This document shows positions 1 to 6,531 of a stretch of DNA of 6,531 bases, in pieces. The notes beneath the pieces are model-generated. The model was not told the DNA's origin. It made no database searches and saw nothing but the letters and a program-made list of their open reading frames with translations. Position 1 is the stretch's first letter, and the number at the start of each line of letters is the position of its first letter. A program made the position numbers and the translations under genes. The stretch spans positions 1 through 6,531 of the forward strand of contig JASLCK010000290.1 of NCBI GenBank assembly GCA_030151865.1, written 5' to 3'. The DNA comes from Rhodospirillaceae bacterium (GTDB taxonomy: Bacteria; Pseudomonadota; Alphaproteobacteria; Rhodospirillales; Magnetospirillaceae).

Positions 1-1106
<1,106 letters not shown>

Positions 1107-1107
<1 letters not shown>

Positions 1108-1661
1108 CACCCGACCCCTTTCATAGCGAGCTGAAGATGTTGCAGCTTGGTCTTGAGCGAGCCGTCAACCTGACGCGAACCAACCTTGACGATCAGGCCA
1201 CCCAACAGGCCTGCGTCAACGGTCACGTCCAAGGAGACATTGCTGCCAACGACCGATTTCAGAGCGGCGCTGATGGCACCGACCTGCGTTTCAGTCAGCG
1301 GAATAGCGGAGCTGACCTCGGCCGTAATCTCACCGCGCTTGGCGGCCAGACGGGCCAGGTAGGCTTCAACCATCCCACCAATGGAAATCAGGCGGCGGTT
1401 TTTAGCCACCAACCCGAGAAAGTTCTTGGTCAGAACGCCGAAACCGGCACGATCAGCCAGGGCCGCAATGGCCTTCTGCTGTTCGGCGCGGGTCAGGATC
1501 GGACTGCTCAGCAAACGGCGCAGCTCGACACTATCGGCAATCATGGCCTTGAGGGATTTCAAATCGCCCGCGACGCTGTCCAAGGCAGAATTCTGCTCGG
1601 CCAGTTCAAAAAGGGCTGCGGAGTAACGTTCGGCGATGGCGCCAGTAGCTTCGGATGACAC
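1107..1661 (-). CDS. atpH: F1 ATP synthase delta subunit
   Basis: This is the delta subunit (OSCP homologue), which ties the top of the F1 alpha/beta head to the peripheral b/b' stalk on the cytoplasmic side of the membrane. The 184-residue length is normal for the family. The N-terminal helical domain (about residues 6-110) begins with ERYSAALFELA. The C-terminal part holds the delta signature region, VDAGLLGGLIVKVGSRQVDG at 148-167, ending in SLKTKLQHL. The start is GTG at 1661, supported by AAAGGA at 1670-1675 with an eight-base gap. It is the first gene of the operon, with atpA following after a one-base overlap, as in the alphaproteobacterial order atpHAGDC. Nothing in the protein looks unusual. 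Confidence 0.97.
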
Positions 1662-1669
1662 GGGGACAG

Positions 1670-1675
1670 TCCTTT
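1670..1675 (-). promoter_or_regulatory. Shine-Dalgarno site for atpH
   Basis: On the minus strand AAAGGA lies eight bases upstream of GTG at 1661. It decides for this GTG as the atpH start, because no in-frame ATG with a comparable site is nearby. Confidence 0.75.
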
Positions 1676-1715
1676 ATGAGAAGGCCGTGACTAAACTGAA
1701 GTGGAATAACAAAAG

Positions 1716-1728
1716 GTATTGATAATAC
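1716..1728. repeat. Small perfect inverted repeat in the atpH leader
   Basis: GTATT-GAT-AATAC is a perfect 5-3-5 inverted repeat, 55 bp upstream of the atpH start. It sits in an A+T-rich patch (about 1690-1736) that stands out from the GC-rich surroundings. It could be an operator, part of a promoter, or chance; the arms are short. No regulator can be named. Confidence 0.35.
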
Positions 1729-1775
1729 TCAAAAATCGTCCACCGGCGAGTTGAAGCTCCCCGTGGCGCGTGGGT

Positions 1776-1804
1776 TAACTAGCATATCGCTTAGCCCGTT
1801 GCAA
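1776..1804 (-). promoter_or_regulatory. Possible promoter for atpH-atpA
   Basis: On the minus strand TTGCAAC (1798-1804) is followed after 14 bp by GCTAGTTA (1776-1783). The pair resembles the alphaproteobacterial housekeeping pattern known from Caulobacter (TTGACGS, 10-14 bp, GCTANAWC), with several mismatches. It would give an atpH leader of roughly 110 nt. A second, weaker arrangement starting at TTGAGT (about 1728-1733) cannot be excluded. Read-through from priA is also possible, since no convincing terminator lies between priA and atpH. Confidence 0.3.
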
Positions 1805-1852
1805 GCCGACTCGCTTGGATAGGCGCAAGGAAAATCGGCCTTTTGCACTGCG

Positions 1853-4066
1853 TTAAATGAACGAGTAGGGATCGACATCAATTTGTACCCGTACCGTGGA
1901 CGGCACCTGAACGCGCCCCAACCATTGCTTAAGAACGCTCTGCACCCCGATACGCCGTGCGGTTTTAAGCAATAGCCGCCGCCGGTGCTTGCCCCGCAGC
2001 AGGGACAGGGGCGCGGGGGCGGGCCCCAAAACCTCCACCTCGTCACCATGGGGGGCGGCACGCGACAGATCGGCGGCCACCTTGTCCACGGCCTGCGGAT
2101 CATCGCCCGAGACGATCAACGCCGCCAGCTTGCCATAAGGGGGCATACCCAGCACCCGGCGTTGCTCTGCCTCCTCGGCATAGAAGCGATCGGCATCGCC
2201 GGACAGCAAGGCCAGCATCACCGGGTGGGTGGGCTGAAAGGTTTGCAGCAAGACCCGCCCCGGATGTTCGGCACGACCAGCGCGGCCCGCCACCTGGGAC
2301 AGTAATTGAAAGGTCCGTTCGGCGGCGCGCAGATCGCCGCCCGCCAGCCCCAGATCGGCATCCACCACCCCCACCAGGGTCAACAGCGGAAAATGATGGC
2401 CCTTGGCCACCACCTGAGTGCCGATCAAAAGATCGATTTCGCGGTGCGCCATGCGCTCGACCATAGCCGCCGCCGCATGGGGACCGGCCAAGGTATCCGA
2501 CGCCATGATCTCGATACGGGCGTCGGGAAAGCGGGCCATGGCCTCTTCCGCCAACCGTTCGACGCCGGGACCGCAGGCGGCGAAGCTGTCCTCCGCCTCG
2601 CAGGATGGGCATTTATCAGGAATAGTCGAGTAATAGCCGCAGTGATGGCATTGCAGCCGCTTGGCTCCGCGATGTTCCACCAACCAGGCCGTACAATGGG
2701 GACATTGCAGACGGTGCCCGCAGGTGCGGCAAAGCGTCAGCGGAGCATAGCCACGCCGGTTCAGAAACAGCATGGCCTGCTCGCCCGCCGCCAAAACTTC
2801 CTGCACCGCCGTGACCAGGGGCGGCGACAACCAGGATTGGCGGGGCGGCGCGTCCTTGCGCATATCCACCACCTGAAGCTCGGGCAACTCGGCACCGCCG
2901 TGACGGTTGGGCAGATGCAGGCGGCGATAGCGCCCGGCCATCACGTTGGCCTGGGTTTCCAGAGACGGCGTGGCCGAGGCCAGAACAATGGGAATGCCCC
3001 CACAACGGGCCCGCACCACCGCCATGTCGCGGGCGTGATAAATCACCCCCTCTTCCTGCTTGAAAGACGCGTCGTGCTCTTCGTCCACCACCACCAGCCC
3101 CAGATCGGGGTAAGGCAGGAACAGGGCCGAGCGGGCTCCCACCACCACCTTGACCCGCCCCTCGGCCACGGCCTTCCAGGTTTCGCGACGGTGCGCCATA
3201 CCGACTTCGGAATGCCATTGCACCGGCTCGACCCCAAAACGGCGGGCAAAGCGCGACAACCATTGCGCCGACAGGGCAATTTCCGGCAGCAAGACCAGCA
3301 CCTGCTTGTCTTGCGCCAAAGCTTCGGCCAGAGCTTCGAAATAAACCTCGGTCTTGCCCGAACCGGTGACGCCTTCCAGCAAGGTTACCGAAAACCCCGC
3401 CCCCACCGACTGGCGCATAGCCTGGGCGGCGGCCTGTTGTTCATCGGACAGCGACGGACCAGGACGTTGCCAATCGGGCGGCGGCGGCAGAGCAATGCGC
3501 GGTGCAGGCACGGTGCGCAGCGCCCCAGCCTCGGCCAATCCTTTGATCACGCTGGGACTGACCCCGGCCAGTTCCGCCAATTCCCCCAACGGCAGAGAAT
3601 GACCGGCCTCGACCACATCCAGCACCCGTTTACGGGCGTCGCTCAGACGGGCGGGTTCAATCCCGGTGGCGACATAGGTGACTTGTTCCTTCGGCCCGGC
3701 TTCCAGGGCGGCGGGCACGCTCATGGCCATTTTCAACACCGCGCCAGGCGGCGACAGGGTATAGGCGGCGACCCAATCCACCAATTGCCGCGACGGATCA
3801 GGCAGCGGCGGCACCGGCAGCAATTCCAGCACCGACCGACAGCGGGTGGCGTCAAGATCGCCCTGCCCCGCCCCCCAGACCACGCCGACGGCGGTCCGCT
3901 TGCCCAACGGCACGCGCACGAAATCCCCCGCCGCCAGGGCTTGGCCCGGCCCGACCAGATAGTCGTAAGCTCCGGCCAGCGGTAAGGGCAGCAGGACGGC
4001 AACCCGCATTCCCGGCAAGAAGTCTTTATTAATGTCAGATGAGCGATTGGCTTCGGCGAACAGCAT
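1853..4066 (-). CDS. priA: Primosomal protein N', replication restart helicase PriA
   Basis: PriA is a superfamily 2 3'-5' DNA helicase that recognises stalled forks and D-loops and reloads the replisome. The 737 residues compare with 732 in E. coli. The N-terminal 3'-DNA-binding domain has VAVLLPLPLAGAYDYLV at 22-38. The helicase core shows Walker A GVTGSGKT (232-239, K238), Walker B DEEH (328-331), motif III SATPSLET (364-371), motif V around GTQVVAKGHHFP (549-560) and motif VI QVAGRAGR (591-598). Between the helicase lobes all eight zinc-binding cysteines are present: 446, 449, 455, 458, 473, 476, 486 and 489. The C-terminus ends in DVDPYSFI. The start is uncertain. ATG at 4066 gives 19 extra residues, while ATG at 4009 (residue 20) aligns with the E. 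coli start; neither has a strong Shine-Dalgarno site. The gene is divergent from DUF484-xerC and codirectional with atpH. It appears intact. Confidence 0.97.
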   Translation of the reverse strand: MLFAEANRSSDINKDFLPGMRVAVLLPLPLAGAYDYLVGPGQALAAGDFVRVPLGKRTAVGVVWGAGQGDLDATRCRSVLELLPVPPLPDPSRQLVDWVAAYTLSPPGAVLKMAMSVPAALEAGPKEQVTYVATGIEPARLSDARKRVLDVVEAGHSLPLGELAELAGVSPSVIKGLAEAGALRTVPAPRIALPPPPDWQRPGPSLSDEQQAAAQAMRQSVGAGFSVTLLEGVTGSGKTEVYFEALAEALAQDKQVLVLLPEIALSAQWLSRFARRFGVEPVQWHSEVGMAHRRETWKAVAEGRVKVVVGARSALFLPYPDLGLVVVDEEHDASFKQEEGVIYHARDMAVVRARCGGIPIVLASATPSLETQANVMAGRYRRLHLPNRHGGAELPELQVVDMRKDAPPRQSWLSPPLVTAVQEVLAAGEQAMLFLNRRGYAPLTLCRTCGHRLQCPHCTAWLVEHRGAKRLQCHHCGYYSTIPDKCPSCEAEDSFAACGPGVERLAEEAMARFPDARIEIMASDTLAGPHAAAAMVERMAHREIDLLIGTQVVAKGHHFPLLTLVGVVDADLGLAGGDLRAAERTFQLLSQVAGRAGRAEHPGRVLLQTFQPTHPVMLALLSGDADRFYAEEAEQRRVLGMPPYGKLAALIVSGDDPQAVDKVAADLSRAAPHGDEVEVLGPAPAPLSLLRGKHRRRLLLKTARRIGVQSVLKQWLGRVQVPSTVRVQIDVDPYSFI

Positions 4067-4072
4067 GGCTAC

Positions 4073-4102
4073 ACTCTAGCCGCCGAAGCCCCCCGCCGCC
4101 AA
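4073..4102 (-). promoter_or_regulatory. Possible priA promoter
   Basis: On the minus strand TTGGCG (4097-4102) and TAGAGT (4073-4078) are separated by 18 bp, each matching four of six sigma-70 consensus positions. The -10-like box ends only six bases before ATG at 4066. Transcription from here would therefore start at about that ATG, giving a leaderless message, or leave a leader of about 57 nt if ATG at 4009 is used. Confidence 0.35.
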
Positions 4103-4152
4103 TCCCCGGCGCGGTTTTTCGGCGCAGCACCGATGATTTGTCAGCGGGATGC

Positions 4153-4182
4153 TTGACCAAGAGCGCGGACGACAGGCATGGT
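4153..4182 (+). promoter_or_regulatory. Possible promoter for DUF484-xerC
   Basis: TTGACC (4153-4158) matches five of six -35 consensus positions. CATGGT (4177-4182), 18 bp later, matches only three of six -10 positions. It lies about 50 bp upstream of the Shine-Dalgarno site for the DUF484 gene, a sensible distance, but the -10 box is poor. Confidence 0.28.
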
Positions 4183-4217
4183 CCAACCGTTTTTCTTGTT
4201 TCAGTCTTCGTCCCAGC

Positions 4218-4223
4218 GGGAGG
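4218..4223 (+). promoter_or_regulatory. Shine-Dalgarno site that sets the DUF484 start
   Basis: GGGAGG lies ten bases upstream of ATG at 4234. It is the only good ribosome site in this region and argues against the in-frame upstream ATG at 4039, which would lie inside the opposite-strand priA coding region. Confidence 0.75.
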
Positions 4224-4233
4224 TCCGCTTCTA

Positions 4234-4941
4234 ATGTCACGCAAGACCGAAAGCGCCGGGCGCGAAGTATCGCCCCCCGCCACCGAGGATCAGGTGATCG
4301 CCTTTATTAAGACGCATCCCGATTTCCTGACCCGGCATTGCGACCTTTTGGCCCGGCTGGCCCCTCCGTCCCGCTATGGGGCTGGGCCGGTGGTGGATCT
4401 CCAACAATATATGATCAGCCGCCTGACCGACGAGTTGGACGAAATGCGCGGCTGCGCCGAACATCTGATCAATACATCACGCAGCAATATGTCGGTGCAA
4501 AGCCGCACCCATGACGCCGTGCTGGCGACCCTGGCCTCTTATGACATGGAGGGGTTGAGCCGGGTGGTGGCGGAAGATTACCCCACCATGCTGGATGTGG
4601 ATGTCTGCACCATCGGCTTTGAGCCAAGCGAGGAAGGCCAATCGGTCATTCTGCCCGGCGTGCTGGCCTTGCCGCCCGACATCGTCGAGCATGTGCTGGG
4701 CGAGGCCGAGGTGATGCTGCGCGCCCAAACCCCAGGTGACCGCCTGCTGTTCGGCGATGCCGCCGGACTGGTCAATTCCTTTGCCGTGGTCCGCCTGGAA
4801 CCGGCTGGCGCCCCGCCCGGCCTGTTGGCCCTGGGGGCGCGCCATGATCATGCCTTTCATGCCAGCCAAGGCACCGAGCTTTTAGCTTTCCTGGCGGGCG
4901 TGGTCGAAGATTGCGTGTCGCGCTGGTGGCCGGCGGACTGA
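4234..4941 (+). CDS. DUF484 family protein, GAF-like
   Basis: This 235-residue protein belongs to the DUF484 family, found beside xerC in many proteobacteria (yigA in E. coli). The biochemical function is not established. The N-terminal segment, about residues 17-45, carries the family motif IKTHPDFLTRHCDLLARL. A helical, probably coiled-coil stretch follows (about 55-90). The C-terminal half (about 95-232) looks like a GAF-type fold, with family-typical GLLALGARHDHAFH at 196-209 and GTELLAFLAGVVEDCVSRWW at 213-232. No signal peptide or membrane segment is visible, so it is probably cytoplasmic. The open frame extends upstream to 4039, but the start at 4234 is chosen from the GGGAGG site and because homology-like sequence begins only after it. 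Its last 31 bp overlap xerC, suggesting coupled translation and a role linked to XerC, which is inference. Confidence 0.9.
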   Translation: MSRKTESAGREVSPPATEDQVIAFIKTHPDFLTRHCDLLARLAPPSRYGAGPVVDLQQYMISRLTDELDEMRGCAEHLINTSRSNMSVQSRTHDAVLATLASYDMEGLSRVVAEDYPTMLDVDVCTIGFEPSEEGQSVILPGVLALPPDIVEHVLGEAEVMLRAQTPGDRLLFGDAAGLVNSFAVVRLEPAGAPPGLLALGARHDHAFHASQGTELLAFLAGVVEDCVSRWWPAD

Positions 4942-5879
4942 TCCCCTTTCTGGGCGACCCGTCCTTACGGGACGCGGTGGCGGCCTGGCGGTCCTGGCTG
5001 GCCGACGAACGGCGCGCCTCGGCCCATACCCTGGACGGCTATAGCCGCGACGTCGCCGCTTTTCTGTCCTTTCTGACCGACCATCTGGGCAACGAGCCAG
5101 GAATCGCCGATCTGGCGGGCCTGCGCCCCGCCGATTTCCGTAGTTTCATGGCACGACGCGCCAAGGAAGGCTTAAGCCGTACCTCGATGGCGCGCACCAT
5201 GTCGTCGCTACGCAGCCTGTTCCGCTATCTCGACCGCAACGGGCTGGCCCACAATCCATCCCTGGCGGCGGTGCGTGCACCGCGTCCACCCCGCTCGGTG
5301 CCCAAGGCGCTGGAGGAAGGCGAAGCTCTGGATACCCTGGCCGCCGCCGTCGATGCGCAAAGCGAGCCTTGGATGGCCGCCCGCGACGTGGCGCTGTTCA
5401 CCTTGCTCTATGGCTGCGGTCTGCGCCTGGGGGAAGCCCTATCCCTGACCCGCGCCCAAGCCCCAAAGGGCGAGGTCATGACCATCACCGGCAAGGGCAA
5501 CAAACAGCGGGTGGTGCCCTTGCTGCCCGCCGTGGTGGATGCGGTGCAGTCCTATCTCGACATTTGCCCCTGGCAGCCCGGCCCCAGCGGGCCGCTGTTC
5601 GTCGGGGCGCGCGGTAAACAACTGAACCCCGGCGTGGTACAGCGGCAGATGCGCCGCCTGCGGGCCATGCTGGGCTTACCCGACAGCGCCACCCCACACG
5701 CTTTGCGCCACAGCTTCGCCACCCACCTGCTGGCAGGCGGCGGCGATTTGCGGACTATCCAGGAACTGCTGGGCCATGCCTCGCTCAGCACCACCCAGCG
5801 CTATACCGAAGTGGACGCGGCGCGACTGGCGCAGATCTATCAACAAGCCCATCCCCGAGCAAAACTTCAGACGGACTGA
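4911..5879 (+). CDS. xerC: Site-specific tyrosine recombinase XerC
   Basis: XerC acts with XerD at dif to resolve chromosome dimers, under FtsK control at the division septum. With the TTG start at 4911 the protein has 322 residues, slightly over the usual 300. The N-terminal SAM-like core-binding domain is at about 20-115 (ERRASAHTLDGYSRDVAAFL at 33-52). The catalytic domain has the full set of active-site residues: Arg172 in GCGLRLGEAL, Lys195 in TGKGNKQR, His263 and Arg266 in HALRH, His289 in ELLGHASL, and nucleophile Tyr298 in TTQRYTEVD. XerC rather than XerD is called from the DUF484 neighbour and from the wording of the C-terminal motif. The exact start is uncertain: TTG 4911 and GTG 4926 are both possible, neither with a clear Shine-Dalgarno site, and either would overlap the DUF484 end. 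Shortening would not affect a domain. Confidence 0.94.
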   Translation: MRVALVAGGLIPFLGDPSLRDAVAAWRSWLADERRASAHTLDGYSRDVAAFLSFLTDHLGNEPGIADLAGLRPADFRSFMARRAKEGLSRTSMARTMSSLRSLFRYLDRNGLAHNPSLAAVRAPRPPRSVPKALEEGEALDTLAAAVDAQSEPWMAARDVALFTLLYGCGLRLGEALSLTRAQAPKGEVMTITGKGNKQRVVPLLPAVVDAVQSYLDICPWQPGPSGPLFVGARGKQLNPGVVQRQMRRLRAMLGLPDSATPHALRHSFATHLLAGGGDLRTIQELLGHASLSTTQRYTEVDAARLAQIYQQAHPRAKLQTD

Positions 5880-5913
5880 TTTCCCCGCGATTCCTCCCCA
5901 CCAGGACACCCGG

Positions 5914-6000
5914 AGCGCAGCGACTAGCGCGTTGAGCGCTCCGCAGCGTTAGCGGAGGTGAGGTAAGGGGCCGGATGGCCCCGCCCGCCGCTTGAGGGCC
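5914..6000. repeat. Structured tandem repeat, copy 1
   Basis: This is the first of two copies in direct orientation, 99 bp apart, between xerC and lepA. Over the ungapped 77 bp (5914-5990 against 6013-6089) I count 65 identities, including an identical 26-bp block (5914-5939). Copy 1 can form an 8-bp pair between 5911-5918 and 5936-5943, a 5-bp hairpin TCCGC/GCGGA (5940-5956), and a perfect 6-bp hairpin GGGGCC-GGAT-GGCCCC (5967-5982). The motif AGCG recurs six times in the first half. It is not preceded by an ORF of its own. It may be an intergenic palindromic (REP/BIME-like) family element or a structured 3' untranslated segment; the strand is undetermined. Confidence 0.8.
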
Positions 6001-6012
6001 CTAATATAACTT

Positions 6013-6099
6013 AGCGCAGCGACTAGCGCGTTGAGCGCGCCGTAGCGTTAGCGAAGGGAAGCCAAGCGGGCGGATGCCCGCGCCCGGCGCTGAGGGACC
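6013..6099. repeat. Structured tandem repeat, copy 2
   Basis: This second copy keeps the identical 26-bp block (6013-6038) and the 6-bp hairpin with the same loop, GCGGGC-GGAT-GCCCGC (6066-6081). Relative to copy 1, two stem pairs are changed on both sides (G5968-C5981 to C6067-G6080; C5971-G5978 to G6070-C6077), so pairing is preserved. The 8-bp outer pairing and the TCCGC/GCGGA hairpin of copy 1 are weakened here, leaving mainly GCGC-GTTGA-GCGC (6026-6038). The copy ends directly before the A-rich tracts of the terminator region. Confidence 0.8.
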
Positions 6100-6122
6100 A
6101 AACAAAAAATCCAAACAAAAAA
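6098..6122. repeat. Short tandem A-rich repeat
   Basis: CCAAACAAAAAA occurs at 6098-6109 and again at 6111-6122, separated by a single T, giving a 13-bp tandem unit. On the minus strand it supplies two successive U-rich tracts after the lepA terminator hairpin. Confidence 0.8.
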
Positions 6123-6155
6123 AGACCGGGGCAAGCCCGGTCTTTCTTATTTTTA
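6117..6155. terminator. Intrinsic terminator, lepA (and probably xerC)
   Basis: A perfect 10-bp stem pairs 6121-6130 (AAAGACCGGG) with 6136-6145 around a five-base loop. On the minus strand it is followed by seven Ts (complement of 6117-6123) and starts seven bases after the lepA stop codon, a classic rho-independent terminator. On the plus strand TTTCTTATTTTTA follows the stem, so it can also stop transcripts from xerC, 240 bp upstream. It thus probably works in both directions between convergent genes. Confidence 0.9.
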
Positions 6156-6531
6156 GCTGTCACCCATTTTGAGGGCGGCCAGGAAGGCGGATTGGGGAAT
6201 TTCCACTTTGCCGAACTGGCGCATGCGCTTCTTGCCTTCCTTCTGCTTTTCCAGAAGCTTGCGCTTGCGGCTGATGTCGCCGCCATAGCACTTGGCCAGC
6301 ACGTCCTTGCGCAGGGCGCTGATGCTTTCGCGCGCCACGATGCGCCCGCCGATGGCGGCCTGGATGGCGATTTGAAACATCTGGCGCGGGATCAGTTCCT
6401 TCAACCGGGCGCAGATGGAACGGCCCCGGCTTTCGGCCTGGCTCTTGTGGGCGATGAAGGCCAGGGCGTCCACCGGCTCGGCATTGACCAGGATCGAGAC
6501 CTTGACCAGATCGCTTTCCTGATAGCTGTCC
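6153..6531 (-). CDS. lepA: Elongation factor 4 (LepA), C-terminal part only
   Basis: The frame enters from the window edge and ends at TAA (6153-6155), giving the last 125 residues of the roughly 600-residue translational GTPase LepA/EF4, a ribosome-binding factor that affects elongation and initiation. The part present begins DSYQESDLVKVSILVNAEPV, within the EF-G domain V-like region. It then passes into the LepA-specific C-terminal domain: FIAHKSQAESRGR, CARLKELIPRQMFQIAIQAA, and the family hallmark RKDVLAKCYGGDISRKRKLL followed by EKQKEGKKRM. The end, VEIPQSAFLAALKMGDS, is typical. The GTPase domain is outside. The gene converges on xerC and has its own terminator directly downstream. No disruption is seen. 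Confidence 0.97.
   Translation of the reverse strand, partial: DSYQESDLVKVSILVNAEPVDALAFIAHKSQAESRGRSICARLKELIPRQMFQIAIQAAIGGRIVARESISALRKDVLAKCYGGDISRKRKLLEKQKEGKKRMRQFGKVEIPQSAFLAALKMGDS

Noticed and set aside
1137..1658. Plus-strand open frame of 173 codons opposite atpH
   Set aside because: It covers atpH almost exactly on the other strand and resembles no family; antisense shadow.
1802..1817. Terminator for priA (CAAGC/GCTTG hairpin)
   Set aside because: The stem is only five base pairs and no T tract follows on the minus strand; too weak to call.
1729..2103. Second minus-strand gene at the end of priA
   Set aside because: It overlaps the C-terminal coding part of priA in another frame and has no family resemblance or ribosome site.
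2306..3985. Long plus-strand open frame (559 codons) opposite priA
   Set aside because: The minus strand codes for a complete PriA with all motifs. The opposite frame is rich in His, Gln, Arg and Gly with no recognisable domain, as expected for an antisense shadow in GC-rich coding DNA.
4039..4233. Upstream extension of the DUF484 gene by 65 codons
   Set aside because: The extension overlaps the start of priA on the other strand, has a Pro/Arg/Ser-rich low-information sequence and no ribosome site. ATG 4234 has GGGAGG in front.
5914..5939. A dif site for the neighbouring XerC
   Set aside because: A dif site has two roughly 11-bp partly palindromic arms around a 6-bp centre and is normally A+T-rich in the XerD arm. 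This GC-rich block occurs twice and does not show that layout.
5914..6038. CRISPR array from the repeated 26-bp block
   Set aside because: Only two copies occur, the intervening sequence is itself repeated rather than unique, and there are no cas genes.

Overview
The window looks like a GC-rich alphaproteobacterial chromosome, most likely from the order Rhodospirillales and possibly Magnetospirillum-like. That placement is inferred from protein flavour and gene order (priA directly upstream of atpH-atpA; a DUF484 gene followed by xerC; lepA nearby) and was not tested by a database search. All five protein families are ordinary housekeeping genes. No mobile element, CRISPR array, tRNA or rRNA gene was seen.

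Layout. Positions 1-1107 (minus) hold the first 369 codons of atpA (F1 ATP synthase alpha), cut by the window edge. atpH (delta, 1107-1661, minus, GTG start) lies just upstream and overlaps atpA by one base, so these are the first two genes of an F1 operon. A 191-bp leader (1662-1852) with an A+T-rich patch, a small inverted repeat and a possible promoter separates atpH from priA (1853-4066, minus), the primosomal helicase. A divergent intergenic region (4067-4233) carries probable promoters for priA and for the plus-strand pair DUF484 (4234-4941) and xerC (4911-5879), whose reading frames overlap by 31 bp. xerC converges on the 3' end of lepA (6153-6531, minus, partial). The 273 bp between them holds two tandem copies of a structured repeat and a strong intrinsic terminator.

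How the genes relate. PriA restarts collapsed replication forks and XerC resolves chromosome dimers, so the centre of the window serves chromosome maintenance. The flanks serve energy (F1 ATPase) and translation (LepA/EF4). I see no sign that they form one new system.

The most interesting non-coding signal is the tandem repeat at 5914-6000 and 6013-6099. The two copies share an identical 26-bp block. Each also has a perfect 6-bp hairpin with the same GGAT loop, and two of the stem base pairs differ between copies by compensatory changes. This suggests selection on, or mobilisation of, a folded element.
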